From NCBI GenBank assembly GCA_028871595.1, contig JAGWMT010000118.1, positions 1 to 9,298 of the forward strand: 9,298 nt of DNA, written 5' to 3'. Within the stretch, counting starts at the first letter, position 1; every line of letters begins with the position of its first letter. This document shows, one piece after another, positions 1 to 6,681 of this stretch. This DNA is from Elusimicrobiota bacterium (GTDB taxonomy: Bacteria > Elusimicrobiota > Elusimicrobia > UBA1565 > UBA9628). Below the pieces are notes generated by a model, which made no database searches, was not told the DNA's origin, and was given only the letters and a program-made list of their open reading frames with translations. Position numbers and translations under genes: made by a program.

Positions 1-503
1 CCACTGAGGCTGATCACTCCCGCCGAGGTCATCGTGTAACCCCAGCCGTTGTAGGGCGCGTAGGCCGAGGCGACGCGCTTCGTCGACGCCACCAAGCCGT
101 TCGCGCACAAAGTGCCTCCCGCGCCGCTGCCCGGGTCGCAGGAGCTGAAGTTGTAGGGCTTCGTGGACCAATCCTGGTCCGCCAGGTACTTGCAGCAGAC
201 CAAAATGCAGGCGTTGTTCTGCGCCGAGGAGACCGTGCCCGTGGGGCAGGCGCCGGCCCCGCCGCATGTCCCCGAGCAGGCGCTCGCCGGGAAGACGCCG
301 TTGACGTAGTAGCCGTTGTGATCCAGCGCGAACATCTTGTTCGTGGTCCCGATCATGTTCATGATCGCCACCGCGTCGTCGGCCTTGCCCGACTCCACCG
401 TTCGCAGGTACTGCGGGATGGCGAAGGCGGACAGGACGCCGATGATCAGCATGGTGACCACCAGCTCGATCATGGTGAATCCGCGGCGGTTCCGGAACTT
501 CAT
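1..503 (-). CDS. Type IV prepilin / pseudopilin, 3' end cut by window edge
   Basis: This is a pilus fibre or pseudopilus subunit, made as a precursor in the inner membrane and processed by a prepilin peptidase. The 167 visible residues start with a short basic leader (MKFRNRRG). The class III cleavage site follows Gly8, with Phe at +1 and Glu at +5 (FTMIELVV). A hydrophobic helix runs to about residue 29 and is interrupted by Pro30, as usual in pilins. The globular part is unusually Cys-rich, with eight cysteines at 76, 80, 86, 99, 103, 104, 122 and 133. An aromatic GWGY stretch lies at about 153-156. The start codon overlaps the pilC stop by one base (TGATG) and has its own GGGAGG ribosome site. 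No stop is reached before position 1, so the C-terminus is missing. Prepilin identity is certain; whether it is the major pilin, a minor pilin or a GspG-like subunit is open. Confidence 0.93.
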   Translation of the reverse strand, partial: MKFRNRRGFTMIELVVTMLIIGVLSAFAIPQYLRTVESGKADDAVAIMNMIGTTNKMFALDHNGYYVNGVFPASACSGTCGGAGACPTGTVSSAQNNACILVCCKYLADQDWSTKPYNFSSCDPGSGAGGTLCANGLVASTKRVASAYAPYNGWGYTMTSAGVISLS

Positions 504-1720
504 CAGTGGCCTCCCATCGTCGACAGCTTGAAGATCGGCATGAACACGGCCAGCACGATCACGCCGACGATCGCGCCGATGCCCACGATCATCAGCGGCT
601 CGATGATCGCGTTGAAGCGGCGGGTGAACTGGTCGATCTGCTCTTTGTAGAAGTTCGACAGCGTCACCAGCATGTCGGGCAGCTTCCCCGACTCCTCGCC
701 CATGAACATCATCTCGGTGACCAGGTTGGGCAGCGCGCCGGTCTTCTTGAAGGACTGGGAGATGGACTTGCCGCTGGCCACGTCGTTCTTCACGTTGGCC
801 AGCACCCGACGGAAGACGATGTTGCCGGAGAACACGCCTTCCAGCACCGAGATCGCGTTCAGGATGCTGACGCCGGACTCGATCAAGGTGGACAGCGTCG
901 TGAGCATCCGCTCCACCAGGATGTTCTTGACGAAATCCCCCACCAACGGGATGCCGAAGATCAGCTTCCACTTGGTCTCCTGCCCCGCCTCGGTGGACAC
1001 GTAGGCTCCCCAGGTGAACCACAGCGCCACGATGGCGATGATCAGCCCGGCCAGGTGGTGGATCAGCAGGTCGGAGACCAGGATGATGGCCGACGTCAGA
1101 GGCGGCAGCTTCACCCCGAAGCTGTGGAAGATGTCGGCGAACACGGGCACGATCTTGATGATGAAGAACAGCAGCACGCCCAGGGAGATCGTCATCAGCA
1201 CGCCGGGGTAGGCCATCGCCGTGATCAGCTTGCCCTGCAGCTCGGCCTGCGAGGCCATGTACTGCCCGACCTGCTTGAGCACCTTCGGCAGCTGTCCGCC
1301 CATCTCGCCGGCCTGCACCAAGGAGACCCAGAGCGTGTCGAACACCTTCGGGTGCTTCTCCAGGGACTTGTACAGCGCGTTGCCGCTGGCCACGTCCTTG
1401 GTGACCTGGGCCAGCGCGTACTGCAGGCCCTTGGAGCCGGAGTTCTCCCCCAGCAGGGACAGCGCGCGCACCAGGGGCACGCCGCCGTTGAGCAAGGTGG
1501 CCAGCTGCTCGGCGAAGAAGACCAGGTCGCGCAGGTCCACCTTCCCGCCCGCGCCGGAGCCCTTGGCCGCCCCGCCGGCGGCCTTGTCCGCGCTGATGGA
1601 CAGGATGAAGTAGCCCTTGCCCTGCAGGGCGGTGATCGCCTCGTTCTCGTCCGCGGCCTCGATGGCTCCGCTGGAGGTCTCGCCCTTGCTGTCTTGAACC
1701 GTGTAGGAAAATCGCGCCAT
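503..1720 (-). CDS. pilC: Inner-membrane platform protein PilC/GspF
   Basis: This is the polytopic inner-membrane platform on which the pilus or pseudopilus is built; it couples the cytoplasmic ATPase to pilin extraction. The 405-residue length is normal for the family. After an N-terminal cytoplasmic region (1-60) with a Gly/Ala-rich stretch at 47-59, there are two T2SSF repeats at about 63-190 and 268-392. Each carries the family's pattern (FFAEQLATLLNGGVPLV at 68-84; LSTLIESGVSILNAI at 276-290). GE(M/E)SG-like motifs lie at 138-142 and 341-345. Hydrophobic membrane segments lie near 172-194, 216-238 and 373-397. It follows pilB after 25 bases with only a weak G-rich ribosome site, which suggests co-expression from the promoter in front of pilB. 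PilC and GspF cannot be told apart by sequence alone; the PilM/N/O/P context favours PilC. Confidence 0.95.
   Translation of the reverse strand: MARFSYTVQDSKGETSSGAIEAADENEAITALQGKGYFILSISADKAAGGAAKGSGAGGKVDLRDLVFFAEQLATLLNGGVPLVRALSLLGENSGSKGLQYALAQVTKDVASGNALYKSLEKHPKVFDTLWVSLVQAGEMGGQLPKVLKQVGQYMASQAELQGKLITAMAYPGVLMTISLGVLLFFIIKIVPVFADIFHSFGVKLPPLTSAIILVSDLLIHHLAGLIIAIVALWFTWGAYVSTEAGQETKWKLIFGIPLVGDFVKNILVERMLTTLSTLIESGVSILNAISVLEGVFSGNIVFRRVLANVKNDVASGKSISQSFKKTGALPNLVTEMMFMGEESGKLPDMLVTLSNFYKEQIDQFTRRFNAIIEPLMIVGIGAIVGVIVLAVFMPIFKLSTMGGH
510..515 (-). promoter_or_regulatory. Ribosome binding site of the prepilin gene
   Basis: GGGAGG lies six bases before the prepilin ATG and inside the last codons of pilC. 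It is the strongest Shine-Dalgarno match at any of the overlapping junctions here. This would let the prepilin be translated at a higher rate than pilC, as expected for a structural subunit. Confidence 0.7.
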
Positions 1721-1745
1721 GTATTTTTGCCGGCCCCCAGTTTAC

Positions 1746-3473
1746 TTATTCCGCGACGGTCACCGACATCACTTCCTCGATCGTGGTCAGCCCGGTCAGC
1801 GCCTTGCGCAGCCCGCTGGCGCGCATGTTCCACATGCCCGCCTCCTCGGCCGCGGCCTTCAGGCGGCCGATGTCGCCGCCGTAGCGGTAGATGATCTCCC
1901 GCATGGCCCCGTTGAGCTTGTAAACCTCGTAGATCGCCTTCCGGCCGGAGAACCCCGTGCGCGAGCACTTGTCGCAGCCGCGCGCCTCGTAGAAGGTCAC
2001 CGTCGCGAGGTCCGGCGGGTTCTCCAGGAGCGCCTCTTTGATGACCTTCTCGGCGATGTCCTGGGGCACCTTGGCCGGCTTCTTGCAGTGGGGGCACAGC
2101 AGGCGCACCAGGCGCTGGCCGGCGGCCAGCTGCAGGGAGTTGGCCAGCATGAACGGCTCGATGCCCATGTCGATGAGGCGCACGACGCAGGACAGCGCGT
2201 CGTTGGTGTGCAAGGTGGAGATCACCAAGTGGCCGGTGAGCGCGGCGCGCAGGCAGGTCTGCGCCGTCTCCTGGTCGCGGACCTCTCCGACCAGAATGAC
2301 GTCGGGGTCCTGGCGCAGGAAGGACCTCAGCGCCGAGGCGAAGGTCAGCCCGATCTGGGAGCGCACCTGGACCTGGTTGATGCCCTCGATCTTGAGCTCG
2401 ACCGGGTCCTCGATGGTCATGATGTTGATGTCCACGCTCTTGATCGTGTTGAGGATGGCGCCCAGAGTGGTGGTCTTGCCCGAGCCGGTGGGTCCGGTCA
2501 TGAAGAACAGCCCGTGCGGCTTGTTGGCCGCCTCGATGATGTCGTCGCGCTGCTTCGGCTCCAGGCCGATCTTGTTGATGTCCAGCTCGACGGCGCCCTT
2601 GTCCAGGAGACGCATGACGACCTTCTCGCCGAACACGCACGGGCAGATGGAGACGCGCAGGTCGATGACCCGGTTCTGCACCTTGATGGAGAACTGCCCG
2701 TCCTGGGGCAGGCGCCGCTCGGCGATGTCCAGCTTGGACAGGATCTTCAGCCGCGAGATGATGCCGTTGAAGGTGTGCTTGGGCGGCGTGGGCCGCTCGT
2801 AGAGCACGCCGTCGATGCGGAAGCGCACGCTGATGCGCTCGTCGAACTTCTCGATGTGGATGTCCGAGCAGCGCTCCTGGATGGCCTGCTTGAGGATGGC
2901 GTTGACCAGCGAAACGACCTGGGCGCCCTGCGCGTCGCTCGTGATCTGGTCGAGGTTGAGGCGCTGGTCGTCGTTGTTCCCCGCCTCCTCGACGTCGCTG
3001 TCGTCCTGCTTGGCGTTGATCGTCCGGTCGATGGCCGAGCCGCCGGAATAGAACTCGTCGATGGCCTTGATGATCTGGGTCTTCGTCGAGATGAACGGCT
3101 GGATTTCCAGGCCCGTCAGCAGCTTCAGGTTCTCCAGCAGCATCACGTTGTCCGGGTCGGACACCGCGACGGCCAGGACGTTGTTGTCCTGGAACAGGGG
3201 CAGGAGGCAGTTCTCGCGGGCGAAGTTCTCGGGGACGACCTTCTCCAGGTTCTGCCCTTTCTCGGCCTTGAGGATCTTGTTCTCGCGCGAGGCGAAGGGC
3301 ACCCCGTACTGCTTGGACAGCGCGATGGCGATGTCGTCTTCCTTGGAGAAGCCCAGCTTGACGACGGCCTCGGAGAATTGGACCTTGCTCTGGACCGCCA
3401 CCTTCTGGGCCTTGTCGCGCTGGTCCTCGGTGAGCACGCCGCTGCTGACGAGAATGTCGGCCAAAGTGGACAT
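1746..3473 (-). CDS. pilB: Pilus assembly / secretion ATPase PilB/GspE
   Basis: This is the cytoplasmic hexameric ATPase that powers fibre extension. Its 575 residues match PilB/GspE in length, and the N-terminal domain is one that retraction ATPases (PilT) lack. A MshEN-like N-terminal domain covers about 1-140, followed by an acidic linker (155-170). The Asp box spans about 204-222 (DIHIEKF through VRFRIDG). Walker A is GPTGSGKTTT at 327-336 and Walker B is ILVGEVRD at 393-400. The His box is GHLVISTLHTND at 414-425. Two CxxC pairs at 460/463 (CPHC) and 500/503 (CDKC) form the zinc-binding tetracysteine motif of extension ATPases. All catalytic elements are intact. The ATG has a good AAAGGAAGG site 11 bases upstream and a promoter just before that. 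The MshEN part departs from the c-di-GMP-binding consensus. PilB versus GspE is a naming choice; extension ATPase is secure. Confidence 0.96.
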   Translation of the reverse strand: MSTLADILVSSGVLTEDQRDKAQKVAVQSKVQFSEAVVKLGFSKEDDIAIALSKQYGVPFASRENKILKAEKGQNLEKVVPENFARENCLLPLFQDNNVLAVAVSDPDNVMLLENLKLLTGLEIQPFISTKTQIIKAIDEFYSGGSAIDRTINAKQDDSDVEEAGNNDDQRLNLDQITSDAQGAQVVSLVNAILKQAIQERCSDIHIEKFDERISVRFRIDGVLYERPTPPKHTFNGIISRLKILSKLDIAERRLPQDGQFSIKVQNRVIDLRVSICPCVFGEKVVMRLLDKGAVELDINKIGLEPKQRDDIIEAANKPHGLFFMTGPTGSGKTTTLGAILNTIKSVDINIMTIEDPVELKIEGINQVQVRSQIGLTFASALRSFLRQDPDVILVGEVRDQETAQTCLRAALTGHLVISTLHTNDALSCVVRLIDMGIEPFMLANSLQLAAGQRLVRLLCPHCKKPAKVPQDIAEKVIKEALLENPPDLATVTFYEARGCDKCSRTGFSGRKAIYEVYKLNGAMREIIYRYGGDIGRLKAAAEEAGMWNMRASGLRKALTGLTTIEEVMSVTVAE

Positions 3474-3484
3474 TGGGCGATTTA

Positions 3485-3493
3485 CCTTCCTTT
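3485..3493 (-). promoter_or_regulatory. Ribosome binding site of pilB
   Basis: AAAGGAAGG on the minus strand ends 11 bases before the pilB ATG and supports the chosen start. It lies about where transcription from the adjacent promoter should begin, so that transcript would have a very short leader of about 20 bases with the ribosome site at its extreme 5' end. Confidence 0.7.
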
Positions 3494-3499
3494 AATCGA

Positions 3500-3527
3500 A
3501 GTATAGCCGCCTGGTCGGGGTTGTCAA
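3500..3527 (-). promoter_or_regulatory. Sigma70-type promoter for pilB-pilC-prepilin
   Basis: The minus strand carries a perfect -35 box TTGACA (3522-3527) and a TATACT -10 box (3500-3505), one base from TATAAT, separated by 16 bases. It sits in the gap between the pilQ stop and the pilB start, with a predicted transcription start near 3492-3494. A match this good is unlikely by chance in such GC-rich DNA. It would divide the cluster into an upstream envelope-complex unit and a motor/fibre unit that can be expressed alone. Prediction from sequence only. Confidence 0.72.
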
Positions 3528-3531
3528 CCCC
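3517..3531. repeat. 15-bp palindrome over the -35 box, possible operator
   Basis: The plus strand reads GGGGTTG, T, CAACCCC: two perfect seven-base arms around one central base. The promoter's -35 hexamer lies wholly inside it. This placement suits a binding site for a dimeric regulator that would compete with RNA polymerase. As RNA it could form at most a six-pair stem with a three-base loop and has no following U-run, so it is not a convincing terminator. The operator role is inference. Confidence 0.5.
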
Positions 3532-3564
3532 CGCCGATCTGTGGAAATCGTGAAGATTCCGGCC

Positions 3565-5280
3565 TTAGTCGCTGACGATGGTCGGCGTCAGGAAGATCAC
3601 CAGGTCGGTGTTCTTCCGGTCCGTGAGGTCGCTGGTGAACAGCCAGCCGATGATCGGGATGTACCCCAGGAACGGGACCTTGCGGGTGACCTTGTTCTCG
3701 GCGGAGCGCAGCAGGCCGCCCAGGACCAAGGTCTGGCCGTTCTTCACGCGCACCATGGTCATGGCGGTCCGCTTGACCGGGTTGAAGATGCGGTTGGAGG
3801 CCTGGGAGATGGCCGCCTCCTGCACGTCGGTGAAGGTGGGCTGGATCAGCATGGTGATGTAGCCCTCCTTGTTGATCTGGGGCGTCACCTTGAGGATCAC
3901 GCCGGTCTCGTAGCGCTCGGCCGTGGTCGAGGCCTGGGACGTGCCTTGCCCGCCGGTGATGGAACTCTGGATGGCCACCGCCTCGTTCGCGGCGATCTCG
4001 ATGGTGGCGGTTTTGTTGTTGAGCGTCATGATCTTGGGCTTGCCCAGAAAGCGCGCCTCGGAGCGCTGGACCAGCGCGCGCAAGGTGATCTTCAACTGGG
4101 TCAGGTCCAGGACGCTGGTCTTCAGAAAGCTGCCGATGACCGGGCCGGTGGTGCCGGTGGTGCTCCCCGACCCCGAGGTGCTGGCCGAGGCGGACGTCCC
4201 CAGGGAGCTGATCACGCCGTTGGGCAGGAGCGGGTCGAAGATCTGGGTATTGGTCAGGTTGTGCGACAGGTTCAGCGGGAAGGACGTGTCGCGCTCGCCG
4301 CCGGAGAAGGTGCCCAGTTCGCCGTTGGTGCCGCCCCACTCGAAGCCCAGGTTCCGGGTCCGCTCGGAGTCGATCTCCACGATCTGCGTCTCGATCATGA
4401 CCTGCGGCGCCTTCTTGTCCAGCTCGGCGATGATCTGCTCGACCTGCGGGAAGACCTCCGGGATGTCGGTGACGATCAGGGCGTTGGTGCGCGGCTCCAG
4501 CTCGATGTCGCCGGTTTTCGACAGCACCGTGCAGACGATGCGCGCGATCGAGATCTTCTGGTTCTTCGTCGCGCACGGCTTCAACTGGCCCGCTCCGGTG
4601 TTGCCGCCGCCGGTGCCGATGAGCGCGGCGGCCTTGTCGGTGGAGTCGTCGCTTGAGATCGGGATCAGTGGGACGAAGGACAGCGAGTAGATGCGCGTGA
4701 TCAGGTTCTCCGCCTGCTTGGAGCGCTGGGTCACCACGTAGGTCTTGCTCTTGCCGATCTGCTGGTAGGTGAGGCCCTTGATTTCCAGGAGGACCTGCAG
4801 GGCCTCGCGGACGGTGACGTTCTGCAGGAACGCGGTCACGCGTTTCTGCTCCAGTCCCTCCGTGATGATGAAGTTCACCTTGGCCTGCGCCGAGATGGTG
4901 TCCAGGAAGGTGGCCAGCGGGGCGCCCTTGACGCGCACGGTCACGCGGGTGTCCAGGGGCGCGGTCTCGGAGACCGACGCCGCGCGCGCGGCCGGCGCGG
5001 CGCCGATCTGGACGCTCTGCACCGACCGGGATTCGATGAGCTTCTCCTCGCCGCCCGTGTCGGCGGACGGCTCGGCGGACGACTCGGCGGAGTCGGCCAC
5101 CGGACCGCCCTCGTTCTTGGGCTTGAGCGCGCTTTGGAAGTCGGGATTGGCCTCGGGCTCGGCCTTGCGGCGCTGCGCGAACGCCGGCGCCCCGTCGAGG
5201 ACGAGGGACAGGGACACCGCGACGGCGGCCGCCGCGCGTCCGAATCCGAACTTGCGTCCCCGGCTCTGGCGAATCATCAT
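3565..5280 (-). CDS. pilQ: Outer-membrane secretin PilQ/GspD
   Basis: This protein forms the multimeric outer-membrane channel through which the pilus or secreted protein passes. It has 571 residues. A signal peptide runs to about 35 (basic start, hydrophobic core, cleavage after AFA before Gln36). An acidic Ser/Glu/Ala linker (40-85) follows, then an N0/STN domain (about 111-185), one N1/KH-type domain (about 195-290) and the secretin barrel domain (295-570). The barrel ends with the hallmark VPFLGYIPIIGWLF at 535-548. No AMIN peptidoglycan-binding domain is visible, unlike proteobacterial PilQ, and there is only one N1-type domain where GspD usually has several. Two inserts stand out: a Gly-rich one with Cys236 and Cys250 inside N1, and a Ser/Thr/Gly-rich loop at 362-378. 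Two adjacent ATGs are possible; the second (5277) has the better seven-base spacing from GGAGG. The gene follows pilP after 13 bases. Confidence 0.95.
   Translation of the reverse strand: MMIRQSRGRKFGFGRAAAAVAVSLSLVLDGAPAFAQRRKAEPEANPDFQSALKPKNEGGPVADSAESSAEPSADTGGEEKLIESRSVQSVQIGAAPAARAASVSETAPLDTRVTVRVKGAPLATFLDTISAQAKVNFIITEGLEQKRVTAFLQNVTVREALQVLLEIKGLTYQQIGKSKTYVVTQRSKQAENLITRIYSLSFVPLIPISSDDSTDKAAALIGTGGGNTGAGQLKPCATKNQKISIARIVCTVLSKTGDIELEPRTNALIVTDIPEVFPQVEQIIAELDKKAPQVMIETQIVEIDSERTRNLGFEWGGTNGELGTFSGGERDTSFPLNLSHNLTNTQIFDPLLPNGVISSLGTSASASTSGSGSTTGTTGPVIGSFLKTSVLDLTQLKITLRALVQRSEARFLGKPKIMTLNNKTATIEIAANEAVAIQSSITGGQGTSQASTTAERYETGVILKVTPQINKEGYITMLIQPTFTDVQEAAISQASNRIFNPVKRTAMTMVRVKNGQTLVLGGLLRSAENKVTRKVPFLGYIPIIGWLFTSDLTDRKNTDLVIFLTPTIVSD
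5061..5096. repeat. 12-bp imperfect tandem repeat in the secretin linker
   Basis: Three consecutive 12-base units begin with CGGCGGA (5061, 5073, 5085). The first two differ at a single base and the third diverges after its first seven bases. On the coding strand they encode the low-complexity Ser/Ala/Glu linker just after the secretin signal peptide. Because the unit is a multiple of three, copy-number changes would lengthen or shorten the linker without a frameshift. Confidence 0.5.
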
Positions 5281-5284
5281 AATG

Positions 5285-5289
5285 CCTCC
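5285..5289 (-). promoter_or_regulatory. Ribosome binding site of the secretin gene
   Basis: GGAGG lies four bases before the first ATG (5280) and seven bases before the second (5277). The usual spacing favours the second ATG. The choice only removes one Met from the signal peptide. Confidence 0.65.
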
Positions 5290-5293
5290 AGCC

Positions 5294-6097
5294 CTATTCC
5301 TCGTTGACGCTCTTCTTGAAATGCTTGTTCTTGTACTCGAACGTCACTTCCGACGACGTGATCCGGAGAACCTTGACCTTCGCCGCGTAGCCGTCCACGG
5401 AGATCATCTCGCCCGGATTGACGGTGTTGCCGTTGACGATGGCCATGTTGTCCCCGTCGGGCCGGGCGATGATGCCCTGCAGCTCGATCCGCGTATCGAT
5501 CGGCGGCTCCTTGCGCACGGCCTTGCGGTGGGGCCGGTTCCCCTCCTCGCGCGCGCGGCGGATGGCCTCCTCGTTGCGCTCCCGCTCCAGCTCGGCCTCG
5601 CGCTCGCGGACCAAATCCATCGGCGACATCATCGGGTCGCGGGACAAGGTCAGCACCGGCGCGGAGGAGACGGCCACTCCCCCCGGGTTCCGGAAGGCGG
5701 AGCTCCCGGCGCCGCCGGGCGCCGCGTTGAGGGCGGCGGGAGCCGTCGGGTTGACCGGCGCGGCCGGGACGGCGGCCATGGGTTGCGGCGCCGGATTGGG
5801 GGGCGCGCCGGGGAGTTGTCTTGGGGCGGGGGCGGCCGGCGCGCCGTTCGGGAGCGCCGCCGTCCCGCCGGCCGCGGCCGTCGAGGGCTGGACGACGGCG
5901 ACGCGCAGGGACGCGGGCTGGGTCTGGAAGACGCTCCCCTCGGCGGCGCGCGAGCGCGCCTTCGCCGCGACGCCCTTCTCGCGGTCGGCCTTCAGGTGCG
6001 AATAGAAGTTGTAGAACAGGAAGCCGGGCACGGCCAAGGCCGCGGCCAGGATCAGCCAGCCCAAGCCCGCCCGCCGCCCGCCGTCGCCGGGAGCCAT
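5294..6097 (-). CDS. pilP: PilP/GspC-like inner-membrane protein linking to the secretin
   Basis: This is the likely periplasmic connector between the inner-membrane PilO/PilN complex and the secretin. Of 267 residues, a short cytoplasmic tail precedes one membrane helix (about 13-32). A long Ala/Pro-rich linker follows (about 70-150), then a conserved-looking RDPMMSPMDL stretch (153-162) and a highly charged Glu/Arg helix (164-185). A small beta domain at about 202-263 contains IELQGIIARPDGDNMAIVNG, with the shape of the PilP/GspC homology region that docks on secretin N0. There is no lipobox, so unlike proteobacterial PilP it is not a lipoprotein; its topology is that of GspC. The ATG at 6097 overlaps the pilO stop (TGATG) and is preceded by AGAGG. 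The reading frame stays open further upstream but overlaps pilO there, so that extension is not coding. Identity rests on fold pattern and gene order. Confidence 0.82.
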   Translation of the reverse strand: MAPGDGGRRAGLGWLILAAALAVPGFLFYNFYSHLKADREKGVAAKARSRAAEGSVFQTQPASLRVAVVQPSTAAAGGTAALPNGAPAAPAPRQLPGAPPNPAPQPMAAVPAAPVNPTAPAALNAAPGGAGSSAFRNPGGVAVSSAPVLTLSRDPMMSPMDLVREREAELERERNEEAIRRAREEGNRPHRKAVRKEPPIDTRIELQGIIARPDGDNMAIVNGNTVNPGEMISVDGYAAKVKVLRITSSEVTFEYKNKHFKKSVNEE

Positions 6098-6681
6098 CAG
6101 TGGAACCTCTTCTTCGGGATCACGGTCGCGATGTCGCAGGTCGCGGTGTTCACGCCCGGGTTCTCGCGCTTCTTGCCCAGCTCCAGGGTCTGCAGGTGCA
6201 TCAGCGGGCGGGCGCTTTCCAGGCGCAGAAGCCAGTCGAAGAACTCGGCGAAGCGCAGGCTCAAGGTGACGGAGGAGACCTGGAAGATCAGCCCGTTGAG
6301 CTCCTGCTCGCGGACCGGCTTGAAGTCCTCGGTGATCATGCCCGGGACGTTCAGCGAGTCGCGCACGGAGTTGGTCAGCCACTGGTCGCGGTCGGCGATC
6401 TGCGGCATGCCGGTGTAGGCCGCGTTGAGCTGGTCGCGCAGATCCTTGAACTGGGCGCCGTAGTTCGCCATGGTCTTGGCGCGGTCGATCTCGGCCTGGA
6501 GGCGGGCGCTCTTCTTCTGCGGCGGGAGATAGACCCCGAAATAGGCGGCGACGACGCAGAAGGCGGCGGCGCCGAACGCGCGGCCGAAGCGCTTGGCGCC
6601 CTTCTCGCGGATCGTCCCGGAGACGATCTGGAACTCCTGGAGGACCGCGTCCGCGTAAGGCTTCAGGTCTTGGGCGTTCAT
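6097..6681 (-). CDS. pilO: Pilus alignment-complex protein PilO
   Basis: This is a bitopic inner-membrane protein that pairs with the PilN moiety to form the alignment complex. It has 194 residues, typical for PilO. A cytoplasmic N-terminus of about 30 residues precedes a membrane helix (about 34-52, ending in YLPPQ). A coiled-coil-prone stretch (55-90) follows, then a ferredoxin-like periplasmic domain (about 95-190) with alternating strands and helices such as FQVSSVTLSLRF (133-144) and FFDWLLRLES (147-156). The match is to the general PilO/GspM pattern rather than to a sharp motif, so identity leans on position: directly after PilM-PilN and before PilP and the secretin, the canonical pilMNOPQ order. 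It overlaps both neighbours by one base (TGATG). Two cysteines (42, 182) have no obvious role. Confidence 0.87.
   Translation of the reverse strand: MNAQDLKPYADAVLQEFQIVSGTIREKGAKRFGRAFGAAAFCVVAAYFGVYLPPQKKSARLQAEIDRAKTMANYGAQFKDLRDQLNAAYTGMPQIADRDQWLTNSVRDSLNVPGMITEDFKPVREQELNGLIFQVSSVTLSLRFAEFFDWLLRLESARPLMHLQTLELGKKRENPGVNTATCDIATVIPKKRFH
6106..6110 (-). promoter_or_regulatory. Ribosome binding site of pilP
   Basis: AGAGG lies eight bases before the ATG at 6097, within the end of pilO. It supports that start rather than any of the earlier in-frame starts, which would place the protein far inside pilO. Confidence 0.6.

Noticed and set aside
506..1894. Plus-strand open frame opposite pilC, with further plus-strand frames at 3541-4656, 4769-6418 and 6684-8327
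   Set aside because: All mirror confident minus-strand genes. They are rich in His/Arg/Asp/Gln repeats or in Arg/Ser and have no recognisable domains or ribosome sites.
1719..3506. Long plus-strand open frame (595 codons) opposite pilB
   Set aside because: It is antisense to a fully conserved ATPase, and its translation is low-complexity Leu/Asp/Val/Gly-rich with no domain pattern. GC-rich third-position bias routinely creates such frames.
3474..3564. Intrinsic terminator after the secretin gene
   Set aside because: The only good inverted repeat (3517-3531) would give a short six-pair stem with no U-run, and it coincides with a promoter -35 box.
6098..6382. N-terminal extension of pilP to an upstream start at 6382
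   Set aside because: The extension lies inside pilO in another frame and reads as Arg/Pro/Gly-rich filler. The ATG at 6097 has a ribosome site and is followed by a membrane helix.
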